Assembly: GCA_963693315.1 (NCBI GenBank)
Contig: OY856187.1
Coordinates: 389,002,885-389,066,884, forward strand
From: Diogma glabrata
Taxonomy: Eukaryota > Arthropoda > Insecta > Diptera > Cylindrotomidae
Length of the DNA: 64,000 bases
Direction of reading: 5' to 3'
Shown here: one piece after another, positions 25,085 to 36,673 of the stretch
How the letters are laid out: each line of letters opens with the position of its first letter
Numbering within the stretch: position 1 is the stretch's first letter
Notes under the pieces: generated by a model
The model's database searches: none
Told to the model about the DNA's origin: nothing
The model's input: only the letters and a program-made list of their open reading frames with translations
Position numbers and translations under genes: made by a program

Positions 25085-25244
25085 TTTCCCTAAATAATTT
25101 GAATTGATTACAAAATTCTTTATGCACTCCTGGTCCTGTTACATTACAATTGCTGCCATCATTTTGTGACAGAAAATCTTTAATTTTTTGTATTGTGTGT
25201 TGAAACTTAGGTCTGGTCAAAATTTCAGTCAAACAATGTCAAAA

Positions 25245-26495
25245 CTCATCACGCGACCAAGTCGTCAGAAGGCAAGTTAGGCTGATTACCTTCGTTCACC
25301 ATGATTATGAAACATATGATAATGCATTCACATAGAATATTAGATGATAGGAATGGAATAATAGATATCGAACGTGGTTGTTGTTTATTCAAAAACGGCA
25401 TTTGAGTTGTGGAATGGGTATTCGAACACCAATCTGAAAAAGTCTTAAAAGACATCACCAACTTATGTTAAATTCTTACACCAGTTTCTGAAATCTGGAT
25501 GCATCGAATTTTTACTAAATATGTGTGACTATTTGTAAAAATCTACGCAAACCGTTAGACGTGGAAAACTTCTATCATTGAACAAAGTTTGAGAACATAG
25601 CAAGTAAAGTTTATTGAATGCATCTGATTCATTAAATGCGAAATAAAGTTTGATTGGGTTGAAGCACACGTTATTTTATTGGCTTTATTGTCAACAATAA
25701 AAATTAATCTGTGTTGATTCGGAATTGTCTGGATATTTTCTTCAACCCAAAAAGCGAGCGTGAATAGGTTCAAAACTATCAGAGCTGTTACCACTGTGGA
25801 ACATCATTCAGAAAATTCAAAACAATCTTGAAAGAACATGAAATTGTAGAATTGTCAAACCACCCATGAAAGAAGCAATTTTAAACGACTCTAGAACCGT
25901 CAAGAGATAAATTAAATTTTGCGCCTTTGGAATAATGGAAAATAATTCAAGGTGGCAAATTTTCACCACCCTTACAATGGTCATAAAAAATGATATTGGG
26001 GACATTATAGTAGTAGTTGGAAATAGGATTATCTAGGCTAGATATAGCTCAGCACGAATCTGATGTCGGTAAGGCTTGGCATTCTTTGTTATACAGCCCA
26101 TAATGCAATCAATGGAGGAATACCATCTCTTACTGTCAACTCCAGGTAGGTTCAGGGTTAAGAGGCGGTTTAGGTAGATTCAGGATTGGGAGGTCAAGTC
26201 GCGGTTCGTTACGAAGCAGGTCCACAAAACAAAAGAAATACTACTTATATACTACAAGAGAAAAACTACTAATTCAAATGCATCTGGTCAATCGCTTGTC
26301 TGTCGTAACAGATCTCAGTAACTAGAAATTGAGCGAATGATGAGGTTTTGAGACACATGATGAAGTTTTGTGGATGGCTACTTAGGCCTGCCAGAATTAA
26401 CAACATTAAAAAAATCATGAAAATTACTATTAGAATTGTAGTGTCTGACCGCAGGCTCATCCGAGGATATCTAAAACAAAAGCAAAATTCCAAAA
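25245..26495 (-). other. cluster of short hydrophobic minus-strand frames, unidentified
   Basis: Four frames in a row on the minus strand (26493-26269, 26005-25817, 25794-25555, 25461-25249) have membrane-like stretches, such as 'ILIVIFMIFLMLLILAG' and 'VTALIVLNLFTLAFW'. The region is GC-richer than its surroundings and some frames start after pyrimidine-AG sites (e.g. TTGTTTTAG before 'YPRMSLRS'). It could be the exons of a decayed membrane-protein gene. I do not recognise the family, and chance is a real alternative. Confidence 0.25.
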
Positions 26496-26636
26496 ATAAC
26501 AGAATAATTCTGAGAAATTAGTGTCTTGTTCTTCGGTGTTGGGTGTCGAACAATGTCACGTATTGGGCGTCGAGTTCTTTCAGGCGAGGTAGAGTATTTT
26601 CGGTATACTTATAAATCGCTCGACACATATTTATGA

Positions 26637-26805
26637 TTTGATGAGCCGTTATGCGACTCAACTTAGATATGTTCCAATTTATAAGATAATTAAAACAATT
26701 AATTTATTTAAATTCTTTTTTACTGAAAAACAATTTAATTTTGGTAATAAAATTTAATCAACAATTTTATACGTTTTAAACACGAGTTGTTGCTTAACCG
26801 AGTGC
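26637..26805 (+). repeat. 170-bp direct repeat, copy 1 (LTR-like)
   Basis: From TGATGAGCCGTTATGCGACT to ACGTTTTAAACACGAG, shared with 28709-28882. The two lie 2.07 kb apart in the same direction, bracketing the composite repeat at 27233-28524. The phrase TGTTGCCGCTACAA also follows both (26948 and 28863). They may be remnants of solo or paired LTRs; no coding region of such an element remains. Confidence 0.55.
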
Positions 26806-27614
26806 GAAAATATTATTGAAATTAAAAAATCTAAATCCTACTTTTAATTTTACAAAAATAATTTTTTTATATCAACTTCCGTTGATTGCATTGATTTGTG
26901 TTACCATAGTTAAATTTTGTGATTATATTTATATTTTTTTCGCAGAGTGTTGCCGCTACAAGTACTCCCCCACCAGATCGAAAAGTATAATTTAGATCGA
27001 TAAAAAGTCGAAACGAAGGCGTTTGTTGGTTTTGTGTGTACTACTTTTGTATCAAAATTTTCTTTACACAATTTTGTTTTTAATTTTTTTTTGTTATTAC
27101 AACGTTTCTTGGATTTTTTTATTATGTTAATGATATGAGTAAATCAAAATTCTGAGTGAGTTTTTTTTAAATATTTTCTTTTAAATCAAATGATAATTTT
27201 GTTTTGTTTTCTATGTAGATAATCTTATATATTAATACGCTAAATAAAAACTTTGTACAGCGTAAGGCTTTTTTATTCGAATTTTGATTCATTTCAAATT
27301 TTCACTGCTAGCTTAGTGTAACTTAGATTTGACAGATTTTTGGGAATTTTCGGATCATAAATAAAAAAGTTATAGACGAATTAAAATGTGTTTTTGAATT
27401 CAACGGCTTCCCACATACAATATGAAAATGGAATTGCCCCAGTATATATTTTTTTTTCACAAAAACGATAAGCAGGCTACAGACTTTCAATCGATTTATC
27501 AATCAATTCGAAAACGAAAACAAACGAAATAAAATTTAGTGTAAAAATCCCCTAAATTTTATTTCGCTTTCGCCTGCTTTAAGAGAAAAAAACACGAAAC
27601 AACAAAAACGAAAT

Positions 27615-28091
27615 CAGAAAATTTAGTTTATGAAATGCTTTTGGGGGGATAAACGTATTATTTTTCTTTGTTTTTAAATATTATTAGAGACAGCAAATTT
27701 TTCTTATATTTTCAGTTATTATTATTTTTATGATATTTTGAAATAAGAAAATTTAGTTTATGAAATGCTTTTGGGGGGGATAAACGTATTTCTTTGTCTT
27801 TAAATATTATTAAAGACAGCAAATTTTTCTTACATTTTCAGTTATTATTATTTTTATGATTTTTGAAATAAGAAAATTTAGTTTATGAAATGCTTTTGGG
27901 GCGGTGGGGGATAAACGTATTTAAATATTATTGAGACAGCAAATTTTTCTTACATTTTCAGTTATTATTATTTTTATGATTTTCGAAATAAGAAAATTTA
28001 GTTTATGAAATGCTTTTGGGGGCGGTGGGGGATAAACGTATTATTTTTCTTTATTTTTAAATATTATTAGAGACAGCAAATTTTTCTTATA
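27615..28091 (+). repeat. minisatellite, about 4 units of 120-130 bp
   Basis: Unit starts with TTTAGTTTATGAAATGCTTT recur at about 27622, 27752, 27878 and 27998. Each unit carries a G run of variable length (GGGGGG to GGGGCGGTGGGGG) and a TTTTTCTTA...TTTTCAG segment. The last unit is cut by the foldback tail inside 'TTTCTTATA'. Confidence 0.85.
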
Positions 28092-28092
28092 C

Positions 28093-28524
28093 TAGGAGGG
28101 CCCGGCGTGCTCCGCTACGCTTATAAATAATGTTTTTGCGTAGACATTTTGTTGACGTAGAAGCAATGATTTCAAAAAGTGGTAATGAGATATGCTAGCA
28201 TATAATTTTTCTTTTTAAATATATGAATGAAAAATAATCAGAACTCTAGCTGATCAGTTCGGATATATGAAAAATTAGCGATCAAATAAATTAGAGATCA
28301 AATAAGCTTACTTGAAAACATATTTGATCGCTAATTTTTCATATATCCGAAATGATCAGGTAGAGTTCTGATTATTTTTCATTCATATATTTAAAAAGAA
28401 CAATCAAAAATTATATGCTAGCATATCTCATTGCCACTTTTTGAAATCATTGTTTCTACGTCAACAAAATGTCTACGCAAAAACTTTCTTTATAAGCGTA
28501 GCGAAGCACGCCGGGCCCTCCTAG
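28093..28524. repeat. 432-bp foldback tail, copy 1
   Basis: The arms start CTAGGAGGGCCCGGCGTGC and end GCACGCCGGGCCCTCCTAG. They pair for almost their whole length around a centre at about 28305. The GC-rich tips contrast with A/T arms. The same palindrome is at 54417-54852. Confidence 0.9.
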
Positions 28525-28708
28525 TTAGTATTAACTGTTTGAACTACTATGTTATTTTTTATAAGCACTGTTATTTGATAGAAACGTTTTTGTTATTTTA
28601 TTGGCACTGTGTGTAGTTTTCGTTTGTTAATGTTAAGAAACGCAGAACTGTTCATTCGTGTAACCGAATACGTTCACCGTACCGGTGTGCTTTTCGGGGT
28701 CACCACGT

Positions 28709-28882
28709 AATGAGCCATTATGTGACTCAACTTAAATATGTTCCAATTTATAAGATAATTAAAACAATTAATATATTTAAATTCTTTTTTTATTGAAAAA
28801 CAATTTAACTTTGGTAATAAAATTTAATCAACAATTTTATACGTTTTAAACCTGAGTACCGAGTGTTGCCGCTACAAATTCA
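28709..28882 (+). repeat. 170-bp direct repeat, copy 2 (LTR-like)
   Basis: Matches 26637-26805 with scattered differences. Its upstream flank (28620-28705, GAAACGCAGAACTG to GGGTCACCACG) is unusually GC-balanced and could be part of the same old element. Confidence 0.55.
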
Positions 28883-29439
28883 TTAAAAATAGAACGCTAT
28901 GGTTTATTTGAAACTATTCACTTCTAAAACTGAGCCTTGTATCATGCAGGATATATATGAGATGGACTATTGTTGAAAAATAAACGCTGGTCATCCTAGC
29001 AAAAATATTTAGCGCTTATAAAAACCAAAAAATATCTGTGAAAACGAAATAAACGCGTTACAATAATAAATTAAAAATAATAAATGTTTAAATAATAAAT
29101 GCGTTTATCTGAAATAAAGTGAAACAAATTCATCGAACGAACATCTGACACAGGTAATATCTTTAATTCTACAATTAATGTTGACTACAATTAATGTCTA
29201 TAATGAATTAATGTCGTAGCCGACTTGAAATATAATTTGTGTATATTTTGGGTGGAGATGGGTATAGATTGCGCCAGCTGGCTCTAATTAAGGCAATTAT
29301 TTCACCCACGACTGCTATATAATATATGCTTTCCATGTGTATGTCTTTAATTGTAATGTTATACATTCTCTAACTTGTTGTAGAATGTAACGATCGTTAC
29401 ATTCTGCAACATTTTTATAGTTTATTAAATATTCCCCTA
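28883..29439. other. spacer, nothing recognised
   Basis: A/T-rich. A short direct repeat of TAATAAATTAAAAATAATAAATG is at about 29062-29100. No gene. Confidence 0.4.
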
Positions 29440-29640
29440 ACAAAATCAAATCTTAACATTTGTTGGTATAGTAATAGCAAAAGGTTAAAACGAGAACAAC
29501 ACATATTGACATATAACGTATAAAATATAAAATAAAAAATTTAATATTCTCCGTTAAATTTTAATTTTATATTTTATATATTGTTCTAACCTTTTGATAT
29601 TTCTATACCAAAAATATAAAGATTTGATTTTGTTTTTTGT
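29440..29640. repeat. 200-bp imperfect hairpin repeat
   Basis: The left arm (AAAATCAAATCTT, GTTGGTATAGTAATA, AAAAGGTTA) pairs with the right arm (TAACCTTTTG, TTTCTATACCA, AAGATTTGATTTT). Arms are about 65 bp. MITE-like. Confidence 0.6.
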
Positions 29641-30012
29641 ATGATGGCTATTGTTTTGTTTTTCTATGATTTTTATGATGCATTTCATTATGGTTATAAA
29701 AACTTTAGCAAGCAAACTGGAAATTATTGGAAATATTTTACAGTCGTAGATAAAATAGCATCTTTTATTCGCGTAGGATGATGGCAATTCTAGACTCATA
29801 CAAGAATTACTATTTCAGTGTACAATCGTACCAAAAATGGTCCGGTAATTCAATATCAACAAGTAAGTCCTTAATGATATTCCACCCATTATTCTCTAAA
29901 AACATTGCTACAGAACTAGCACTGATTGCACTGAAAACCAACATTTTCGATTTATCTTAATAACCGAAATATTTTTCAAATTTTGACAGTTGGCTGAGCA
30001 AGTCAATTTGAA
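29641..30012. other. spacer, nothing recognised
   Basis: No supported feature; two 60-80 aa frames without motifs. Confidence 0.35.
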
Positions 30013-32081
30013 AATATGGAGGGGCTGAAATCTCACAGCTCTGAGATATCAAGACTTCGGTCTGGGTTAAGGATTTTGATATAGTTTTCGGCAAAAAACT
30101 TTTATGCGGACATGGTTTTTAGTTACACTCAGCAAACTACTCAAAAACCTCTCCATTTAGTGTTTCGAGAAAATATTACAATATCACAAATTCATATTTC
30201 TTTCAAAATTCCAAAAATATTGTAAGAAATAAATAAAATCAAACTTTTTCCAAAATCCTAAAAATATTCCAAAAATTATTACAAAATCAAATATTAGTAT
30301 TAAACTTTTTTCAAAAATTCTGAAAATATTGCAAAAATTATAGAAAATCAAAAATTGAATCTTTTTTCAAAATTCCAAATATTCCAAAAATTAGAATAAA
30401 ATCAAATATTTAAACTTTTTCTAAATTCTAATAATATTCCAAAAATTCTTAAAAATTCAAAAATTGAAACTTTTTTCAAAATTCTAAAAATATATATAAA
30501 ATTAAAAATTTTTTTTTTTTTAAATCTTAAAAACATTCCAAAAATTGGAATAAAATCAAATATTTAAACTTTTTCTAAATTCTAATAATATTCCAACATT
30601 TTTTAAAAATTCAAAAATTCAAACTTTTTCCAAAACTAAAAACATTGCAAAAATTATAACAATATCAAAAATTGAAACTTTTTCCAAAATTACAAAAATT
30701 ATAATAAAATCAAAAATTTAAAATGTTTTAAAATTTTAAAAATATTCCAAAAATTCTTACAAAATCAAAAATTGAAACTTTTTCAAAATTCCAAAAATAT
30801 TCAAAAACTATAACAAATTCAGAAACGTCCATGTCCAATTTCATTTTCATTTTCAGCAAACTATTCAAAAACCTTCAATTTAGCGATTCGAGAAAATATT
30901 ACAAAATCACAAATTCATATTTCTTTCAAAATTCCAAAAATATTGTAAAAATTATAATAAAATCAAACTTTTTTCAACATTCTAAAAATATTCCAAAAAT
31001 TATTACAAAATCAAAAATGGAATCTTTTTTCAAAATTCCAAAAATTATAAAAAAACAAAAATTTGAAATTTTTCAAAATTCCAAAAATATTCCAAAAATT
31101 CTTACAAAATCAAATATTAAAACTTTTTCCAAAATTTTAAAAATATTGCATAAATTATTACAAAATCAAAAATACATACTTTTTTCAAAATTCCAAAAAT
31201 ATTTCAAAAACTATAACAAATTCAAAAATTTCCATGCCCAATTTCAATTTCAATTACATTTACGTCATAAAAACAGCTACATTTTTTTCCCAAAAAATTG
31301 GCTAAAAAAATCAATGAAATCATTTTTTGACACGCTTGACATTATTTTTTTGACAAACTTATAATGCCATAATTCTCTATAATAATAATATATTTTCCCG
31401 TCATACAAATTATTTATTTTATTTTTTTCCAAAAAATGGGGTAAAAAATAAATAAAAATTTTTCTTTGACACACTTGACAACATTTTTTTGACAAACTTA
31501 TGATAAACTTATGTTCTCAATAATAATAATAAAATTCCATTCAAACAAAATTTTAATTTAATTTTTTTTTCCGAAAAATTGGGTAAAAAAATAAATAAAA
31601 ATCTTTCTTTTGACACACTTGACAACATTTTTTTGACAAACTTATAATGCAATAATCTAGATTTTGGTCTCACATACCAATCCCGACCATCAAGATTTCT
31701 CGAAGTTCAATGTTCCTACTCGTAATCACTTAAAATGAACGTTTTTTAAGCAAAAAATATGCAAATTTCCTTGTTTTGACACACTTGACGATTTTTTTGA
31801 CACACTTCCGGTACAGTTATCGAACACAGCGTCCTTTCGGACCTGTCTGTTGAGTACACCTATTTTAGGGAAAAAAATTTTTGAAATCCCTCCAGTGGTT
31901 TTCCCTGCAGCGTAGGTAATGACGGGCGGCCGGACGGCCGGCAGACAGACATACATTTTTTTTTTTTTTGCTTTTTTAGAATCAGTAGGTCCTAAAACGT
32001 CGAGAAATGCCAAAAAAAGTGGGGGTAAGAATTTCACTTTGAGCTCATGAATGTAATACTTAGGTCTTTCAGACCGAAGTA
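30013..32081 (-). mobile_element. TACTTCGG element, copy F (longest)
   Basis: Reverse orientation: 3' tail ATATGGAGGGGCTG at 30013, 5' end CAGACCGAAGTA at 32081. At 2.07 kb it is about 600 bp longer than copies B and E because the A/T unit array is expanded and contains a second start of the 'CAGCAAACTATTCAAAAACC' segment (30127 and 30855). A 170-aa frame here is only low-complexity repeat. Confidence 0.82.
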
Positions 32082-33635
32082 AAATGTCATACATAAATTT
32101 ATTTGACAACTTATTTTTAAAATAAAGCTTTTATTTATTAAAAAACAAAAGTTATTTTACTGACAAGTTCGCAGAGTCAAAATATAGAAAAACCTCTATT
32201 TCTATACGCCTGAAGCAACTGGAGATTTAACGTCGGAAGCAACTGGAGACGTCAGCTCTTGGAGATTTAAACAGGTCTCTGGCAAATTCTAAGGTGGAAC
32301 AAAACATGAAACTCTGTTATGGAAAAATGCTTGTGTTTGAGTGAGAAGAAAAGGAAAACAAAGGCTGACTCCCTCGACTTCTTCTCGCAAGCACACATTG
32401 CACAGCAGTGTACCCTCTCTAGCGTTTTATCTATACCAACACCTCACATAGGCGAAGCGGCTATTTTAAACGGACAGATTTATCTCTTATAAATAATGTA
32501 ACTAATCCCTATCTAATCCCTATCCCTAACTAATCCTCCTATCCCATCCGAAACACGTAAAATGTGAATTGTAGTTTTTTTCTGAGAAACTTCAAAACCA
32601 TACCTTTGAATTGAAAATATTCCAATTACTTCTTTACTTACTTGAGTTTAATTGATCTCAAAAATCGAAAATAATGTAACTAATGTTTTGTGGAAGTCCA
32701 AAAAGCATTATGGCGAAAATGAGGTTGAATTCCGAAAATCGTCTTTGTAAATCTAATTTGAACGAAAGTAAAAATATAAAACACATATTGCCTGTTCGAA
32801 CAAAATATTTTTGCACTTCTGGGTTTGTTACGAATAAAAGAATATTGCGTTTTTATTTTTTTTACATAATCTCACTTCATGATTTGATTTAATTTTTAAC
32901 GAAGTTGTCTAGCTAAAATTTATCATTCATTGTAGGCACGTCCGCCTTTATATCCTTTAACCATCAACGTAATTTCATTTCGCATCATGTTTTTCTTTTT
33001 AACATAACTCAAGAAAGTAGCTATAAAAATTTTACTTTTTTGTTATAAATTACAAAGGAAATAGAACTTTTTAAAAAAGTTAAAGATGTAACTCAATTCA
33101 ACGAAATTTCATCACTATAATAAGAAATACAAATTTTTATTATCAACCATCACCATCCAATTTTAAACCCTCTTGCTACATTAGAAACGGTTGTAACTGT
33201 AGATTTAGCTTATTCAATTAATTTGTAATCCAATTTATCAAACATAATCATGACGGACAACATATTTCGTGCAAACACTATTGGAACTGTGGTTTTGGTA
33301 CACTTGTTTCATTTGGAAAAAATAAATTGGTTTCAGAAATAATATTTTTTTGTGGGCTAAGGAAAATGGGAGAATTAAATATTGTCATATCCGATTACTG
33401 ATTGTTTTTGTTATTTTTGGTTTATTTTGAGCATCGATTGTTGAATCTATATCAGCATGTTGTAACAAAGTCTTGTTATGAATTTTGTGTTGGAAATAAT
33501 AATTATTAAAAGAATTTACAGTGTTAGAAAAAGAATGATGAAGACTCCCTTCCTTAATGTTAATATGTATTTATTGCTGGTGGCCAAGAATATCTCGTGC
33601 TATAGGACAAAACTAGCAATACCCGTTTTTCTATA
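32082..33635. other. spacer with a GC-balanced patch
   Basis: 32160-32545 is less A/T-rich than its surroundings, with 'GCAACTGGAGA' repeated at about 32216 and 32240 and a degenerate CTAATCCCTAT repeat near 32500-32545. No coding frame. The remainder (32550-33635) shows nothing recognisable. Confidence 0.4.
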
Positions 33636-34648
33636 GGTGAAAAACACGTGAAATCAGCAAGGTCTGGAAATGAGGTTTTAATTTTGTATATTTAGGTATT
33701 GGAATTTCAACACCCTGTCTTAAGATACAGGGTGTTGCAAAATCAAGAAATTGCTCGACCCTGGTGTATTGAAATGGCTTTACAGTCAAAACTACTGAAC
33801 TGATTTTAATGTTATATAGCTCAAAATGTAGGTATTGAACAGAGCTAATCAAAATTATAATTCACATTATATGATCTTGAAGATTTTCTTTTAGAAAAAT
33901 ATCGGTAAAAAATTCAAATTCGATTTTCTAGAAATGCATATTTTTTAAATTTTTGATTTTTTGATATGCGAAAGGTACATATGTTACTATCATTATATAA
34001 AAAATTCAGGAGGGGAAAATTTTTTGTTTTTTTTTATTAATTTTATTGCAACACGCCTTAAAATTTTTCATCATAAAAAAAAAGTGGAGTTAAAATATTA
34101 TCAGTTTTTTTTGGATTTACATATATGTTTTTGTAATAAATTTTTAATTTCAACTTAAAATAAATATTTTACACATTTTTTATCATTTATTTAATTTTAC
34201 ATTACTAAATTCGGTAGAGTTAGAATAACGTCTAACTAAGATTGATCCATCATTTGTAGGAATGTATGCGTGATATCCTCGTGTTCCAGGAATTGTTTTT
34301 AAATTGGCGTATCTATCAGTTAGTTGATTTCGTTTTGCAATGTAATCTGCCTCCGTTATATAGAAAAAATGCATGTTATCTTGAAAATTGCCTGGAGCTG
34401 CTGCCCAGTTATATAACTCCGGAGGTGTTGATATAATTTTGTCGTATACTTTCTTAAGACTCGCTCTAGCTGCTTTTCTTTTTACTATTCCTCCGATTTC
34501 ATCACAAGGTCCTTTACCGTGCGATGTTGCATGAAAATGCCACTCACATGCTATTTTATAGTCATTCATATGATGCAGGATCGTAGAAAAATTCTTTTTA
34601 TTTTTATATTGTGAAGCAGCGTCATCAGAAATATAAATAATTTTTGAA
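33636..34648 (-). repeat. left arm of a 1-kb inverted duplication
   Basis: The inverse complement of 43675-44760. It contains the ORF at 34183-34704 and its 3' flank, including ACACCCTGTCTTAAGATACAGGGTGT (33709-33734), itself a palindrome. The two arms enclose the 34.7-43.5 kb block. Confidence 0.85.
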
Positions 34649-34704
34649 ACTTTTTGAAATTTTGTTTTTAAAAAATCAATTAAGTTATCTATGAAGAGAT
34701 TCAC
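34183..34704 (-). CDS. transposon-associated protein of unknown function, partial
   Basis: A 173-aa open frame without internal breaks. Marked motifs: 'YISDDAASQYKNKKNF' (an Asp-rich turn), 'CEWHFHATSHGKGPCDEIGG' (His/Gly-rich core), 'VKRKAARASLKK', 'FFYITEADY' and the C-terminal 'PGTRGYHAYIP'. I recall this pattern from many-copy uncharacterised proteins of insects and other animals; the spaced acidic residues could be a DDE-type nuclease core, but that is a guess. The N-terminal part of such proteins is missing here. The second copy (43675-44136, opposite strand) differs at scattered residues and has a frameshift. Confidence 0.6.
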   Translation of the reverse strand: MNLFIDNLIDFLKTKFQKVSKIIYISDDAASQYKNKKNFSTILHHMNDYKIACEWHFHATSHGKGPCDEIGGIVKRKAARASLKKVYDKIISTPPELYNWAAAPGNFQDNMHFFYITEADYIAKRNQLTDRYANLKTIPGTRGYHAYIPTNDGSILVRRYSNSTEFSNVKLNK

Positions 34705-34759
34705 AGTGACAGCGTTAGTAAAGCAATCCGATATTATAATGAAATTGGCATGTTGTAAT

Positions 34760-35978
34760 TACTTCGGTCTGAAAGACCTAAGTATTACATTCATGAGCTC
34801 AAAGTGAAATTCTTATCCCCACTCTTTTGACATTTCTCGACGTTTTAGGTTAGGTTTCTAGGTTTCTTAAAAACTTCTTAGGTTTTTAGGTTTCTAAAAT
34901 AGCAAAAAAAAAAAAATGTATGTCTGTCCCAATTTTTTGGAAAAAAATATAAAATTAATTGTTTGTTCGAAATGAAATTTTATTATTATTATTGAGAATT
35001 ATGGCATTATAAGTTTGTCAAAAAATGTTGTCAAGTGTGTCAAAAGAAAGTTTTTATTTATTTTTTACCCAAATTTTTGGAAAAAATAAAATTAATAGTT
35101 TGTATGACAAATATTTTATTATTATTATTATTATAGAGAATTATGGCATTAAAAGTTGGTCAAAAAAATAATGTCAAGTGTGTCAAAAAATGATTTCATT
35201 TATTTTTTTAGCCAATTTTTTGTAAAAAAAAATGTAGCTGTTTTTATGACGTAAATGTAATTTAAATTGAAATTGGACATGGAAATTTTTGAATTTGTTA
35301 GAGTTTTTGAAATAATTTTGGAATTTTGAAAAAGTTTGTATTTTTGATTTTGTAATAATTTTTGCAATATTTTTAGAATTTCGGAAAAAGTTTTAATTTT
35401 TGATTTTGTAAGAATTTTCGGAATATTTTTAGAATTTTGAAAAATTTTTAATTTTTGATTTTATTATAATTTTTGGAATTTTGAAAATTATTTCAATTTT
35501 GATTTTGTAATAATTTTTGCAATATTTTTAGAATTTGGAAAAAAGTTTGTATTTTAAAGAAGTTTTGGAATATTATTGGAATTTAGAAAATGTTTAAATA
35601 TTTGATTTTATTCTAAATTTTGGAATATTTTTGGAATTTTGAAAAAAGTTTCAAGTTATGATTTTGTTATAATTTTTGCAATAATTTTAGAATTTCGGAA
35701 AAGTTTGAGTTTTTAAGAATTTTTGGAATATTATTGGAATTTAGAAAAAGTTTAAATATTTGATTTTATTCTAATTTTTGGAATTTTGAAAAAGTTTGAT
35801 TTTATTTAATTTTTACAATTTTTTTGGAATTTTGAAAGAAATATGAATTTGTGATATTGTAATATTTTCTAGAAACGCTAAATGAAGAGGTTTTTGAGTA
35901 GTTTGCTGAGTGTATCATCTTTTCACTAAATTATGTTAATTTATGATCTGTTATAATTTTCCGACCACGTATTGATGT
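34760..35978 (+). mobile_element. TACTTCGG element, copy G (3' end missing)
   Basis: The 5' end is at 34760. The segment from the microsatellite to the first 'GTGTGTC' block is deleted (34925). The A/T array follows, then 'GTTTTTGAGTAGTTTGCTGAGTG' (also in copy F). It stops at 'CGTATTGATG', where copy H begins; in complete copies that phrase continues 'TTTCGTGTTAG'. Confidence 0.75.
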
Positions 35979-36212
35979 TACTTCGGTCTGAAAGACCAAA
36001 GTATTACATTCATGAGCTCAAAGTGAAATTTTTACCCCCACTTTTTTTGGCATTTCTCGACGTTTTAGGACCTACTGATTCTAAAAAAGCAAAAAAATGT
36101 ATGTCTGTCTGCCGTCCGGCCGTCCATCCGTCATTACCTACGCTGCAGGGAAAACCGCTGGAGGGATTTTAAAATTTTTTTTTTCTAAAAATAGGTATAC
36201 TCAAGGGACAGG

Positions 36213-36385
36213 TAAATTAATTTCTTTTAGTTTATTCAAATTAAACACACTATATTTATAGTTTTTGATTTTATTTTATTTCATTAGTTCTTAACTCCAA
36301 TACTATATTTTAGGAACTAACTTTTTAAGGTGAAAATTTCTTGTTGTTAATAAAGAATTAGTGTTACCCAATTCAAAATTAACCA
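36213..36385 (-). repeat. 3' LTR of the BEL element
   Basis: 173 bp; in element sense it starts TGGTTAATTTTG and ends AAATTAATTTA. It differs from the other LTR at three positions. A purine-rich GCAGGGAATA just outside (36386-36395, minus) is the likely polypurine tract. Confidence 0.93.
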
Positions 36386-36673
36386 TATTCCCTGCGTTGA
36401 AAGGACAGTCTTTCAATCAATTCGATTTCAAAATACAAGAAAATTTCTTTAATCTTTTAATTATTAACAATATCAAATATATCAGTATATCAAATAGATT
36501 AAATTTAAAGTTACTTTAAAACAACTAACAAGATCAATAATTACAAAAAAAACAATAATTATTTATGTATGTAATCCAATTTCAAAATTTTCGGTCTCAT
36601 TAATTTCTAATTCAAACAAAACTCTAACTTCAAAAAATACTAAGAACTTAATATTAAATCTTAAGCTAAAACG

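Larger units (their letters stand above)
27233..28524 (+). mobile_element. Helitron-like composite repeat, copy 1
   Basis: It begins TCTTATATATTAATACGC after an A. A conserved head (27233-27410, containing GTACAGCGTAAGGC and 'TTCGGATCATAAATAAAAAA') is followed by a minisatellite (27615-28091) and a 432-bp foldback tail ending CCCTCCTAG before a T. Start TC, end CTAG and the A^T insertion point match Helitron rules. The 52854-54852 copy has the same head and tail with an unrelated minisatellite. Non-coding. Confidence 0.6.

Noticed and set aside
30831..31364. 177-aa plus-strand frame
   Set aside because: Low-complexity Lys/Asn/Phe-rich translation of the A/T unit array of TACTTCGG copy F; no domain.
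32500..32545. Degenerate CTAATCCCTAT repeats that might be telomeric
   Set aside because: Too few and irregular; the insect telomere unit would be an exact CCTAA repeat.
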